Of a stretch of 64,000 bases of DNA, positions 46,831-55,558 are shown piece by piece. The position numbers and the translations under genes were made by a program. Below the pieces are notes generated by a model. The model searched no databases. It was not told the origin of the DNA and saw nothing but the letters and a program-made list of their open reading frames with translations. Every line of letters begins with the position of its first letter. The first letter of the stretch is position 1. The stretch is from an uncultured Hyphomicrobiales bacterium (lineage in GTDB: Bacteria > Pseudomonadota > Alphaproteobacteria > Rhizobiales > Beijerinckiaceae), in contig CAIJVU010000051.1 in NCBI GenBank assembly GCA_903824185.1, forward strand, positions 1 to 64,000. The letters are read 5' to 3'.

Positions 46831-47495
46831 GCGTTGATGCTCCGCAAATAGGGTTCCCAACAATCCACGCAGACCTCGACTGTGGGGTCTGCATCCTCGC
46901 CCCATAATTCAGTCCCTTGAAAGCGCACGGTGTAGCACCAATGAGGATCCTCCCCCAATCCATGGGCATTGGTGTCTGGATAAACAAACACGCCATGCAC
47001 GGTCTCAATGACACCCTTTTTGCCGCGCGCGTAACGGGGCAGGCGCGTGTGGGTCTGGGGGTGCATCACTTTGGTGATAACGTGATCGCCTACCGCAAAC
47101 AGCGCGGGCGCTTTTGCAGGCCGCACATAGGGCGTGCCGGATGCCAAGGCCTGTGCAACCTGTGCAACCGTTGCCTTGGGCTTTTTGGTGGCAACCGGCG
47201 GATGAATGGCATGGCCCAGCTGCAACTCCTCGGCGCTCACCATATGACGCTCGGCCAGCATATGGGCCAGCGCGCGTGTCCAGATCTCGTAATAAGAGGC
47301 ATTGTAATAAATGGCCGGTGGCAGACTTTCGCGGGCATGGCGTCCCATGTCCAAATTCCATTCCCCCAGCGCTGCCGCACCCAATGTGATGGCCAAGGCC
47401 CGCTTTTCCCATGCGGCGTGAAAAATGGGTTCATGGGGTTCGGGTTTAACCGGACCGAAACCCATCATACCCCCGAGATCCTGCGGGCCGTTCAT
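46827..47495 (-). CDS. nthB: Nitrile hydratase subunit beta
   Basis: This 222-residue beta subunit begins [16 protein letters not shown], the diagnostic N-terminus. Its C-terminal half has the SH3-like fold with [32 protein letters not shown]. It packs against alpha and supplies two Arg residues that contact the oxidised cysteines. The ATG overlaps the alpha stop by four bases, and its stop overlaps the activator start. Confidence 0.95.
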   Translation of the reverse strand: MNGPQDLGGMMGFGPVKPEPHEPIFHAAWEKRALAITLGAAALGEWNLDMGRHARESLPPAIYYNASYYEIWTRALAHMLAERHMVSAEELQLGHAIHPPVATKKPKATVAQVAQALASGTPYVRPAKAPALFAVGDHVITKVMHPQTHTRLPRYARGKKGVIETVHGVFVYPDTNAHGLGEDPHWCYTVRFQGTELWGEDADPTVEVCVDCWEPYLRSINA

Positions 47496-48211
47496 GGGGT
47501 CTGCTCCTCGGCAAGCTGTGCGGGCGTCAAGGCAAGGCCTGTTCCGATCATGCTGTCGCGGGTGACAAGCTGTGCCAGCCTGTCTTCACTCCAGCCCTCT
47601 GTCCCTGCCGGGCGTTGCGGCAAAACGAGATAGCGCAGCTCTGCGGTCGAATCCCACACCCTGATCTTAGTATCTTCTGGCAGCACCAAACCAAAGTCGG
47701 CCAGTACGGCACGGGGCTCTATCACAACGCGTGAGCGATAGGGGGCTGATTTATACCACACCGGCGGCAGGCCCAAGACCGGCCATGGATAGCATGAACA
47801 CAAAGTGCAAACGACCACATGATGCAGTCCGTCTTGATTTTCAACGACCTTGATATGTTCGCCCTGTCGGCCCGAAAAAGACAATTCGGCAATGGCAGCC
47901 GTGCCGTTCTGCAAAAGGCGGGCGCGATAATCGGCATCAACCCAGGCACGGGCCACCACCTGCGCGCCATTGCGCGGACCTATTTTTGTTTCATAGGTCT
48001 CGACAATCAAATCCAAGGCGGCCTGATCCACATATCCCTTTTCGGTCAATATGGTTTCGAGAGCCCGCACACGAATGGCTGCTTGCGATAAATCCGAGCC
48101 ATGATCATGATCGTGATCATGGTGATGATGGTGATGATCATGATCGTGGGAATGGTCATGGTCGTGATCATGCGAATGGGGATGGGGATCGTGTGACATG
48201 GCGCCTATCAT
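47492..48211 (-). CDS. nthA: Nitrile hydratase subunit alpha, cobalt type, His-rich extension
   Basis: This 239-residue catalytic subunit hydrates nitriles to amides. The metal site is C135-T-L-C138-S-C140 in [15 protein letters not shown]. Thr after the first Cys marks the cobalt type (iron enzymes have Ser there). Residues 7-37 contain 18 His alternating mainly with Asp, an extension absent from typical alpha subunits, which start near residue 40 here. It may store or pass on cobalt. The ATG at 48211 has no clear ribosome site; an ATG at 48199 is equally possible. Order alpha-beta-activator with four-base overlaps shows one operon. Confidence 0.94.
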   Translation of the reverse strand: MIGAMSHDPHPHSHDHDHDHSHDHDHHHHHHDHDHDHGSDLSQAAIRVRALETILTEKGYVDQAALDLIVETYETKIGPRNGAQVVARAWVDADYRARLLQNGTAAIAELSFSGRQGEHIKVVENQDGLHHVVVCTLCSCYPWPVLGLPPVWYKSAPYRSRVVIEPRAVLADFGLVLPEDTKIRVWDSTAELRYLVLPQRPAGTEGWSEDRLAQLVTRDSMIGTGLALTPAQLAEEQTP

Positions 48212-48394
48212 GAGCTTTTACAAATTCAATGCCTTTATCTCATGATTAAAAAGCATTTGTAAACGCCCGCCCCGCTTTTCCTGTCTCTGCCGCAGACGAA
48301 CCGGCCTTGCGCATTGCACACTTGGCGAAATCCTTTAAACAGGCCATCATAGAGCAAAGCCAAAATTCATTCTGGACGGACGGGAAACGAGCGC

Positions 48395-49186
48395 ATGACG
48401 GCACAGCATCCTTTGGTAAAAGCTGAGACACTTTTTGACCTGAAAGACAGAGTTGCGATTGTCACCGGCGCCTCATCGGGTCTGGGGACGCGCTTTGCAA
48501 AACTGTTGGCAGCCCATGGCGCCCATACGGTTTTGGTGGCCCGCCGTCCCGAATTGCTGGCCCAACATGTCGAAAACATCAAAAAAACGGGGGGCTCAGC
48601 TCTGGCGGTCAAAGCGGATGTGACCAAAGCGGAGGATATCGAGGCCCTGCTCGCGCACACGAAAGCCGCATTCGGCACGCCCACCATTCTTGTCAATAAT
48701 GCGGGCCTTGCGACATCCTCGCGCTTCATTGAAACAAGCCGCCAAGACTGGGCCGAGACCATGGCTCTTAATCTTGATGCGGTCATGTTCACGGCCCAAG
48801 CCGTGGCCCAACAGATGATGGCCGCCAAAACAGGCGGCAGCATTATCAATATCGCCTCCATCCTTGGCTTGAACGTCAAAAAAGCCGTGGCCGCTTATTG
48901 CACATCGAAAGCCGGCGTGATCCAGCTTACCCGCGCCATGGCGCTGGAACTGGGCAATCGCGGCATCCGCGTCAATGCCATCGCGCCGGGCTATGCGATC
49001 ACCGACATCAATCGCGCCTTCTTGCTGTCAGAGACAGGGCAGGCTTTGCTTAAAGATATTCCGTTGGGCCGGTTTGCCGAAGACGGGGATTTTGACGGCG
49101 CGCTCTTGCTGCTGGCATCCGATGCGGGCCGCTATATGACAGGCAGTGTCCTGACCGCTGACGGCGGTCATCTTATTGGTTTTTAA
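48395..49186 (+). CDS. Short-chain dehydrogenase/reductase, 3-oxoacyl-reductase-like
   Basis: This 263-residue classical SDR has cofactor motif TGASSGLG (24-31), NNAG (101-104), catalytic S155, Y168 and K172. The family resemblance is to FabG-like and 3-hydroxyacyl-CoA dehydrogenases. The acyl-CoA dehydrogenase starts 20 bases downstream, so a role in oxidation of a CoA ester or branched acid is likely. The ATG lies after GGGAAACGAG. Confidence 0.87.
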   Translation: MTAQHPLVKAETLFDLKDRVAIVTGASSGLGTRFAKLLAAHGAHTVLVARRPELLAQHVENIKKTGGSALAVKADVTKAEDIEALLAHTKAAFGTPTILVNNAGLATSSRFIETSRQDWAETMALNLDAVMFTAQAVAQQMMAAKTGGSIINIASILGLNVKKAVAAYCTSKAGVIQLTRAMALELGNRGIRVNAIAPGYAITDINRAFLLSETGQALLKDIPLGRFAEDGDFDGALLLLASDAGRYMTGSVLTADGGHLIGF

Positions 49187-49205
49187 GCGTTAAGGAACAA
49201 ACGTC

Positions 49206-50405
49206 ATGGACTTCACCCTTCCGCCAGAATTGGATGCCCTGCGTCTGAAAACACGCCAATTCGTGCAAGACCACATTCTGCCCATCGAGCACGACCGCTC
49301 CAACTGGGATGCCCATGACAATATCCGGCTCGATGTTTTGGAGACGCTGCGCAGCAAAGCCAAAGCTGCGGGCCTCTGGGCACCGCAAGCTCCCAAAGAA
49401 TGGGGCGGCATGGGCCTGCCGATGATCGGATGGGCGAGCCTTTATGAAGAGGCCAATGCATCCATCTTCGGCCCCTGTGTTTTTAACTGCGCCGCTCCCG
49501 ATGACGGCAATATGAATGTGCTGGCCAAGCGCGGCACCGAAGAACAGAAAAAACGCTGGCTCACCCCCATTGTCGAGGGCAAGGTCCGCTCGGCCTTTGT
49601 CATGACCGAACCCCATCCGGGCGGCGGATCAGACCCCGGCATGATCCAAACGCGGGCTGAAAAAACCAGCACGGGATGGCGGATCCATGGCCATAAATGG
49701 TTTATTACGGGCGCTGAAGAAGCAAGCCACTTCATCTTGATGGCGCGGACTTCCGATGATCCGCGCAAAGGCCTGACCGCGTTCTTGTATCACAAAGATC
49801 AGCCCGGCTGGTCCATTGAACGGCGCATAGACATCATGGGGCCGGAGGAGCATGGCGGACATTGCGAAATCCGCTATGACGGCCTTGAAGTGGATGACGC
49901 CAATATTTTAGGTGAAGTCGGCGATGGTTTGAAAATCACGCAAGTCCGTTTGGGCCCTGCACGGCTCACCCATTGTATGCGCTGGCTTGGCCTATCCAAG
50001 CGCTGCATGGAAATTGCGCAAGACTATGCCAATCAGCGCACAGGCTTCGGGATCCGCTTGGCAGACCGCGAATCGACGCGCATGAAATTGGGCAGCCTTG
50101 CCATGGATATTGAAATAGGCCGTCTCTTGGTGATGCGGGCCGCTTGGTTGCTGGATCAAGGCGACTTTGCCCGCAAAGCCATTTCCATGGCCAAAGTCCA
50201 TGTTGCCGATACTTTGCACAAAGCCGCCGATATTGGCATTCAGATCAACGGTGCCCGCGGCTATTCCCGCGATACGGTGCTGGAATGGATTTACCGCTAT
50301 GCCCGTCAGGCCCGCCTTGTCGATGGCGCAACGGAAGTGCATCAGATGGTTTTGTCAGACGCTTATGCGCGCGAAGGCAATGAATTCTGGAAATGGGGCG
50401 TTTAA
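49206..50405 (+). CDS. Acyl-CoA dehydrogenase
   Basis: This 399-residue FAD enzyme introduces a double bond alpha-beta to a CoA thioester. The N-terminal helical domain is followed by the FAD region FVMTEPHPGGGSDPGMIQTRA and WRIHGHKWFITGAEEA near 135-165. The C-terminal signature is QINGARGYSRDTVLEWIYRYARQARLVDGATEVHQ. This looks like the ACAD10/11-like or long-chain subgroup; the acyl substrate is not readable. It follows the SDR gene directly. Confidence 0.92.
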   Translation: MDFTLPPELDALRLKTRQFVQDHILPIEHDRSNWDAHDNIRLDVLETLRSKAKAAGLWAPQAPKEWGGMGLPMIGWASLYEEANASIFGPCVFNCAAPDDGNMNVLAKRGTEEQKKRWLTPIVEGKVRSAFVMTEPHPGGGSDPGMIQTRAEKTSTGWRIHGHKWFITGAEEASHFILMARTSDDPRKGLTAFLYHKDQPGWSIERRIDIMGPEEHGGHCEIRYDGLEVDDANILGEVGDGLKITQVRLGPARLTHCMRWLGLSKRCMEIAQDYANQRTGFGIRLADRESTRMKLGSLAMDIEIGRLLVMRAAWLLDQGDFARKAISMAKVHVADTLHKAADIGIQINGARGYSRDTVLEWIYRYARQARLVDGATEVHQMVLSDAYAREGNEFWKWGV

Positions 50406-50434
50406 AAAAACAGGGTGGCCTTGGCCACCCTGTT
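50404..50434 (-). terminator. Terminator of the amidase operon
   Basis: An 11-bp stem AACAGGGTGGC / GCCACCCTGTT has a 4-base loop. On the minus strand it is followed by a T-run (TTTTTTTAAA), and the run reaches the stop codon of the converging acyl-CoA dehydrogenase gene. It probably also stops plus-strand transcription weakly. Confidence 0.8.
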
Positions 50435-50457
50435 GATCTGTCATAGTGATCAAATAA

Positions 50458-51663
50458 TCACGCGTGCTGTTCACGCATGCGGGCATAAATATCCGCTGCA
50501 AGATGGCACAAAGATTGATCCGAGCCGCGCGGACCCAGCAATGAAATCCCCATCGGCGCGCCGTCTTTGACAAGCAGCGGAATGGTCACCTGCGGACAAC
50601 CGCTCAAGCCCGAAGCGCATAAGAGACGCATGGATTGATTGCGTTGCACCTCAAGTTCGGCTTCGGACGCCGCCAGCAAAGACGGCACATCCGGCACGGT
50701 GGGAAGAACGATCACACCATCAGTTTTCAGCAAAGCCTCCATATGGGCGCGGAATGTGTTGCGCACCGCGTTATGGGTCGCGACCTGGGCATCCGTCACT
50801 TGGCTCGCAAATTCAAACCGCTCCATCACACCCGAACCAAGGCTCGGGCGGTGACGCTCGATAAAGGCACCATGGGATTGCCAGACTTCGCGGCCTTGCA
50901 AATAGCGGAAGGCCCAAAACAAAGTGTCAAAATCAGGCGCAATCACCGCCTGTTTTTCCATCGGCGCAATCATGCGCTCCATTTTTTCGAAAGCCGCCGC
51001 AAACACAGTACGGGCTTGCGGATCTGTCTGCTCAAGCAAATCCGTCGCCAGAATCAACCGTGGATTTTTGGGCAAAGCATGTGGATCATCTCCCAAAACC
51101 GCATCGGCCACACGGGTAAAGGTTTTGGCATCGCGCGTGAACCAGCCGGGGGTGTCAAAGCTTCCAGCCAGCGGCATTGTATGATCAAGCGGCAAACGAT
51201 CATGGGTCGGACGGATGCCGAACAAACCGCAATAGCTGGCCGGTCCGCGCACAGACCCGCCCGTATCCGAACCCAACCCAATATCGCACTGCCCGCCTGC
51301 GGTTGCAGAGGCCGAACCCGAGGACGACCCGCCCGGAATACGATCAGGCGCTGCCGGATTGATCGGCGTGCCGAAATGAATGTTTTTTCCGTTGAGCGAA
51401 AAAGCCAATTCAACCGTATGGGTCTTGCCGACAAAATGTGCGCCCGCATCGAGAAACAGTTGCACGAATGACGCCGTATGCGGCTTGATCCCCGACAGAG
51501 CCAGAGCATGCGGTTGACCGCATCCGGTGGGATAGCCCTTCACATCAAAAATATCTTTCACAGCCAGCGACAGGCCGGAAAGCGGTCCTTTGGCCGCATG
51601 TGGCACATCAACGGCCGGATAAGGCAAAAAGGCGTGGTTTGGATCTTCTTTCAAATGCGACAT
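50458..51663 (-). CDS. Amidase-signature family hydrolase
   Basis: This 401-residue amidase-signature enzyme has the catalytic Lys-cisSer-Ser set K36, S113 and S137, in LAVKDIFDVKG, PGGSSSGSASATAGG and GSDTGGSVRGPA. It is shorter than GatA (about 480), lacking part of the C-terminal region, and may hydrolyse simple amides. It is near, but not in, the nitrile hydratase operon; a nitrile to amide to acid route is possible. The gamma-glutamyltransferase gene lies 46 bases upstream on the same strand. Confidence 0.87.
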   Translation of the reverse strand: MSHLKEDPNHAFLPYPAVDVPHAAKGPLSGLSLAVKDIFDVKGYPTGCGQPHALALSGIKPHTASFVQLFLDAGAHFVGKTHTVELAFSLNGKNIHFGTPINPAAPDRIPGGSSSGSASATAGGQCDIGLGSDTGGSVRGPASYCGLFGIRPTHDRLPLDHTMPLAGSFDTPGWFTRDAKTFTRVADAVLGDDPHALPKNPRLILATDLLEQTDPQARTVFAAAFEKMERMIAPMEKQAVIAPDFDTLFWAFRYLQGREVWQSHGAFIERHRPSLGSGVMERFEFASQVTDAQVATHNAVRNTFRAHMEALLKTDGVIVLPTVPDVPSLLAASEAELEVQRNQSMRLLCASGLSGCPQVTIPLLVKDGAPMGISLLGPRGSDQSLCHLAADIYARMREQHA

Positions 51664-51708
51664 CTGTTCATACCTTTCAACAAAAAACGATGACTGACTT
51701 CATGCAGA

Positions 51709-53307
51709 TTACACGCCGAGCGCGCCCCCATCGGCGCGGGGATCATGATCGGCTTCGATTTCTCCGTTTTGGGGATTGCGCACCAACATACCCGCATGGC
51801 CCACAGCACTCACATAATCCCCTGCAAACCATTCAATCTCATGCCCCAATTTTTCCAAAGCATGGGCGATGGAGGGATCAATCCGGCGTTCCAATTTGAC
51901 TGTGGCCTTATCGGCTTTCCATGCCCGCCCGAAGACAAGACGCGGGCGATCAAGAGCTTCCGACACCGAGCATTTCTCAACAGCCATGCGCAGAAAAGTT
52001 TGCGCTGTGATTTGCGGCTGGGGATCACCGCCCATCGTGCCATAAGACATCACGCGGCCATCGGCAAAAACAGCCAAGGGCGGATTCAGCGTATGGAAGG
52101 GACGACGACCCGGCTGCAACGGATTTTTTGCCTTCGGGTTCAATGAAAAGGCCATGCCGCGATTTTGCAGCAAAATGCCGGTGCGCGGCAGGACCACGCC
52201 TGACCCATATTCCCAGAAGATCGATTGAATATAAGAGACGGCGCATCCTTGGGTATCAATCGCCCCCATCCAAACCGTATCGCCCTCGCCAAAATCAGGC
52301 AGGGGATAGGCTGCCGCACGGTCTTTGGCAATGGTTGCAGCTTCTGCTTCAAACCGCGCCCGTGTCAGGAAGGATTGCGGATCATGCGTCATGTGATCAA
52401 AATCGGTGACCACCGCATCACGGATCCGCCAGACGCGCTTGATGGTTTCGATCAAGGCATGCAAGGATGCGGCATCATCGAGTGTTTGGATGTTGCACGC
52501 TTCGGCAATCCCCAACATCAGCAATTGCGCCAGACCTTGGCTTGACGGCGGATGATTGTACAAAGTCGCGCCAAAGGCTTGCATCTTTAACGGCTCGCGC
52601 CAATGGGTCTGATAGCCCGCCAAATCCTCACGGGTGACAAAATTGTTCAACTGCGCAAAATCGGAGGCGATTTCGCGCGCGATATCACCACGGTAATAAT
52701 CATCGAGACCGGAATGGGCGAGTTGCTCAAGCGTTGCCGCCAATGCGGGCAGCTTGCGGATCACGCCTGCCTTGAAGCGGGCTCCGTCTTGCATGAAGTG
52801 ATCGGCAAAGCCCGCCGCTTGATGCAGGCCTTCCTCTTCCTTGATCACATAGCCGCCCTCGCCTTTCGATACCGGCACGCCCTCGCGCGCATAGGTGATC
52901 GCCGCGTACAAGAGATCGCGCACAGGCAATTTGCCGCCCAAGGAACGGGCCAGGTCGAGCGCCGACCGCCAGCCGCCCACAGCACCGGGGACGGTGAGCG
53001 CCGCATGCGCACCGCGCACAGGGATCACCTCATGCCCCAACGCGTGATAGGCCTTGAGCGTGGCCCCCGAACCGGCATAGCCCGAGGCATCAAGCGCCCT
53101 GACTTTGCCGGATGGTTCGTGAATAAGCCAAAAACCGTCCCCCCCGATGCCCGTCATATGCGGATAGACCACAGCAATCGCCGCCCCCATCGCCACCATG
53201 GCCTCGACGGCATTGCCGCCCTGCTGCAAAACCGCACGGCCCGCTTCCGCGGCCAGATGATGCGGGGCTGCGACGGCAGCACGACCAAAACGGGGGGACT
53301 CTTTCAT
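51709..53307 (-). CDS. Gamma-glutamyltransferase-family N-terminal nucleophile hydrolase
   Basis: This 532-residue Ntn hydrolase is of the gamma-glutamyltranspeptidase family. The N-terminus has GGNAVEAMVAMGAAIAVVYPHMTGIGGDGFWLIH. The autocleavage nucleophile should be T344, in GEGDTVWMGAID; the usual Thr-Thr-His becomes Thr-Val-Trp. The glycine pair in MGGDPQPQ is kept. No signal peptide is visible, so it may be cytoplasmic, unlike E. coli Ggt. Relatives include cephalosporin acylases, and an amide substrate related to the adjacent amidase is plausible. ATG 53307 has GAGGA seven bases upstream. Confidence 0.88.
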   Translation of the reverse strand: MKESPRFGRAAVAAPHHLAAEAGRAVLQQGGNAVEAMVAMGAAIAVVYPHMTGIGGDGFWLIHEPSGKVRALDASGYAGSGATLKAYHALGHEVIPVRGAHAALTVPGAVGGWRSALDLARSLGGKLPVRDLLYAAITYAREGVPVSKGEGGYVIKEEEGLHQAAGFADHFMQDGARFKAGVIRKLPALAATLEQLAHSGLDDYYRGDIAREIASDFAQLNNFVTREDLAGYQTHWREPLKMQAFGATLYNHPPSSQGLAQLLMLGIAEACNIQTLDDAASLHALIETIKRVWRIRDAVVTDFDHMTHDPQSFLTRARFEAEAATIAKDRAAAYPLPDFGEGDTVWMGAIDTQGCAVSYIQSIFWEYGSGVVLPRTGILLQNRGMAFSLNPKAKNPLQPGRRPFHTLNPPLAVFADGRVMSYGTMGGDPQPQITAQTFLRMAVEKCSVSEALDRPRLVFGRAWKADKATVKLERRIDPSIAHALEKLGHEIEWFAGDYVSAVGHAGMLVRNPQNGEIEADHDPRADGGALGV

Positions 53308-53370
53308 GACCATTTCCTCACATTTCAATACTTATTCTGCCTTTTGGCAGGGGGCGCGGCCATAAAGCCG

Positions 53371-53398
53371 CTTGCGTCGCATCTCGACCCGATATAGT
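53371..53398 (+). promoter_or_regulatory. Putative promoter of the small membrane protein and OpgD genes
   Basis: CTTGCG and TATAGT are separated by 16 bases, ending 32 bases before the start codon. The -35 box is weak. Confidence 0.3.
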
Positions 53399-53430
53399 GC
53401 AAAGGTCAAGTCTCTGAAGGAGCATGACTG

Positions 53431-53667
53431 GTGAGCGGAAAAAACCACATCAATTGGCGCAACCTCGGAACCATCATTTCTTTGATGATTCTGGTGGGTG
53501 CAGAGATCTTTGGCGTCGCTTTGGCCTCCGGTTGGGCGATTGCGGGCTGGTTCCAGCTTGGAACAACCATTGAACACGCCCTGATGGCCCTTTTTTCTCT
53601 GATCGGCGCTTATGCGCTCTCGCTTTTTCTGCGCAAGGCGATCAGCGTGGAACCGCTGAGCCGGTAA
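53431..53667 (+). CDS. Small two-TM membrane protein of unknown function
   Basis: This 78-residue protein has two hydrophobic segments, about 12-38 (LGTIISLMILVGAEIFGVAL) and 46-67 (IEHALMALFSLIGAYALSLF). A short basic N-terminus precedes them and the C-terminus is LRKAISVEPLSR. The GTG start has an ideal AAGGAG site eight bases away. The glucan-protein gene begins 12 bases after its stop, so it is co-transcribed and may act with glucan export or membrane energetics. I do not recognise the family. Confidence 0.75.
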   Translation: MSGKNHINWRNLGTIISLMILVGAEIFGVALASGWAIAGWFQLGTTIEHALMALFSLIGAYALSLFLRKAISVEPLSR

Positions 53668-53679
53668 GGACACTCTTCC

Positions 53680-55290
53680 ATGGCGCTCAACCGCCGGCAT
53701 TTTACAAAACTGGCCTTGGCCTTTGCCGCAGCGTCCCGTCTTGATCCGGCGCAGGCTGCAAGTGAACAGACCCCCCGCCTCGACTTTGGCCCGCCGGAAC
53801 CGTTTTCCCCCGAGGACTTGATTGTCCGGGCCCGCGCTTTGGCCAAGAGCCCCTATCAAGCCCCGCCAAGGCCCGATCCTGCCATTGTCCAGCAGATCGA
53901 TTACGATGCGCATGGCAAATTACGCTATCACAAAGAGGCAGCCCTCTGGGCGCAAGGGCCGAGCCCTTACCCCATCACCTTCCAGCATGTCGGACGCTAT
54001 TTTCCCAAAACAGTCAAAATGCACAGTGTTTCCGGCGGAAAAGCCCGGGAAATTCTCTATAATCCCGCTTATTTCATGGGCGGGCCCGACCATATCGCTG
54101 CCAAATTACCGGCCCAACCCTCAGCTTTTGCCGGTTTCTGGGTGCAGGAAGACCGCGCCAAAACGCTCTTTGATCGATCAAGCGGCACACGCAAAGACTG
54201 GAAACAACGCGAGCCATGGGCAACCTTTTTGGGCGCGTCTTATTTTCGGGCTGTGGGGGAATTGGGACAAGTCGGCCTGTCCGCCCGCGGCATCGCGCTC
54301 GGACCGGGCACGGCCCAACCAGAAGAGTTTCCGGATTTTACCGCTTTCTGGTTTGAACCAGCAAAAACGCCGCATGATCCCGTCATTGTCCACGCCTTGC
54401 TGGATGGACCAAGCCTCACAGGCGCCTATCGCTTTGCCCTGTCGCGCAATCAAGGCGTGGTCATGGAAATCCGTGCCTATTTAACGCTGCGCCAACCGGT
54501 CGAGCGTCTGGGACTGGCGCCTCTGACCTCCATGTTCTGGTATGGCGAGGCCCGCAAGCCCGAAGGGATTGATTGGCGTCCGGAAGTCCATGATTCAGAC
54601 GGCCTGGCTTTGTGGACAGGCAAAGGGGAGCGCATCTGGCGGCCCTTGAACAATCCCAAAAGCACCAAGGTTTCCAGCTTTATCGATGACAATCCGCGCG
54701 GTTTCGGGTTGATGCAACGCGACCGCAATGTCGATCACTACCTCGACGGCGTGCTCTATCACAAGCGCCCCTCTGCATGGGTCGAACCCATCGGGGCTTG
54801 GGGCGCGGGATCGGTGCAGCTTACCGAACTGCCCACCGATGATGAAATCCACGACAATATCGTGGCCATGTGGGTGCCCGCCGAACCCACCCATGCGGGC
54901 AAAACCTACACGCTGGCTTACCGCCTGCATTGGCTGGCTGATGAACCTTTTCCATCCCCCCTGGCCCGCTGCGTGGCAACACGGATCGGACGGGGCGGAC
55001 AGCCCGGCCATCCGCGCCCTGCCGGTGTGCGGAAATTTGCGGTTGAATTTTCAGGCCCCCCGCTTGCCAAGCTGCCCTTTGGCACCTTGCCCGAAGCGGT
55101 CATCACCTCTTCGCGCGGTCAGCTTTCCAAAGCGATGATGGAAGCCTTGCCCAATGATATTGCCGGACATTGGCGGGCCGTGTTTGATCTGACGGTGGAT
55201 GGAACCGAGCCTGTCGAGATGCGCTGCTACCTGAAAAGCGGCGAAAAAATCTTGAGCGAGACCTGGCTTTATCAATATCATCCCTTTTAG
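53680..55290 (+). CDS. Periplasmic glucan biosynthesis protein OpgD/OpgG type
   Basis: This 536-residue MdoG/OpgG-family protein shapes osmoregulated periplasmic glucans. The N-terminus NRRHFTKLALAFAAASRLDP is a twin-arginine signal, which fits the OpgD branch. The large beta-sandwich domain covers about 35-410 (DLIVRARALAKSPYQAPP, LTSMFWYGEARKPEG), and the C-terminal immunoglobulin-like domain about 430-536. No glucan synthase OpgH gene lies in the window. The ATG has AAGGA nine bases upstream. Confidence 0.9.
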   Translation: MALNRRHFTKLALAFAAASRLDPAQAASEQTPRLDFGPPEPFSPEDLIVRARALAKSPYQAPPRPDPAIVQQIDYDAHGKLRYHKEAALWAQGPSPYPITFQHVGRYFPKTVKMHSVSGGKAREILYNPAYFMGGPDHIAAKLPAQPSAFAGFWVQEDRAKTLFDRSSGTRKDWKQREPWATFLGASYFRAVGELGQVGLSARGIALGPGTAQPEEFPDFTAFWFEPAKTPHDPVIVHALLDGPSLTGAYRFALSRNQGVVMEIRAYLTLRQPVERLGLAPLTSMFWYGEARKPEGIDWRPEVHDSDGLALWTGKGERIWRPLNNPKSTKVSSFIDDNPRGFGLMQRDRNVDHYLDGVLYHKRPSAWVEPIGAWGAGSVQLTELPTDDEIHDNIVAMWVPAEPTHAGKTYTLAYRLHWLADEPFPSPLARCVATRIGRGGQPGHPRPAGVRKFAVEFSGPPLAKLPFGTLPEAVITSSRGQLSKAMMEALPNDIAGHWRAVFDLTVDGTEPVEMRCYLKSGEKILSETWLYQYHPF

Positions 55291-55324
55291 AATAGTATTG
55301 AAAAACATAGGCTATTTTAAATTT

Positions 55325-55339
55325 TGTAACATTGTTACA
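55325..55339. promoter_or_regulatory. Zur-like palindrome upstream of the zinc operon
   Basis: The perfect 15-bp palindrome TGTAACA-T-TGTTACA lies 43 bases before the first gene of the zinc operon. Zur sites in alphaproteobacteria are AT-rich palindromes of the TGTTAT/ATAACA type, so the match is general rather than exact. A TAAAAT box at 55370 could be the -10 of the controlled promoter. Confidence 0.5.
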
Positions 55340-55381
55340 TTTTTGCTTTGTCCGCCTCTCAGGCTCTGGTAAAATGAGCCC

Positions 55382-55558
55382 ATGCAAAAAATCTCGCACA
55401 GCCACACGCATTCTCATGCCCATGCGCATCACCCCGCACAGCACAGGCCTTTGGCCTCTTTTTCATTGCTGCGGCTTTCGGTTGTGCAGCGGCTGACGCT
55501 CTCGCTGATCCCGATCGCGGTGATCTGGGCTCTTTTGCTTTGGGCTGTTGCAGAATGA
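55382..55558 (+). CDS. Small His-rich single-TM protein at head of zinc operon
   Basis: This is a 58-residue open frame with a His-rich N-terminus: residues 6-21 hold eight His alternating with Ser, Thr, Ala, Pro and Gln (HSHTHSHAHAHHPAQH). It is followed by a basic stretch and one membrane segment (about 37-55, LTLSLIPIAVIWALLLWAV). Its stop overlaps the znuC start (ATGA), the same coupling used by the rest of the operon. The reading frame is short and has no clear ribosome site, so translation is not proved; position and composition argue for a zinc-binding membrane peptide. I know no named family. Confidence 0.6.
   Translation: MQKISHSHTHSHAHAHHPAQHRPLASFSLLRLSVVQRLTLSLIPIAVIWALLLWAVAE

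Noticed and set aside
48090-48190. Alternating CATGATC-type DNA as a regulatory repeat or microsatellite
   Set aside because: It is explained by the His/Asp codons of the nitrile hydratase alpha tail on the minus strand.
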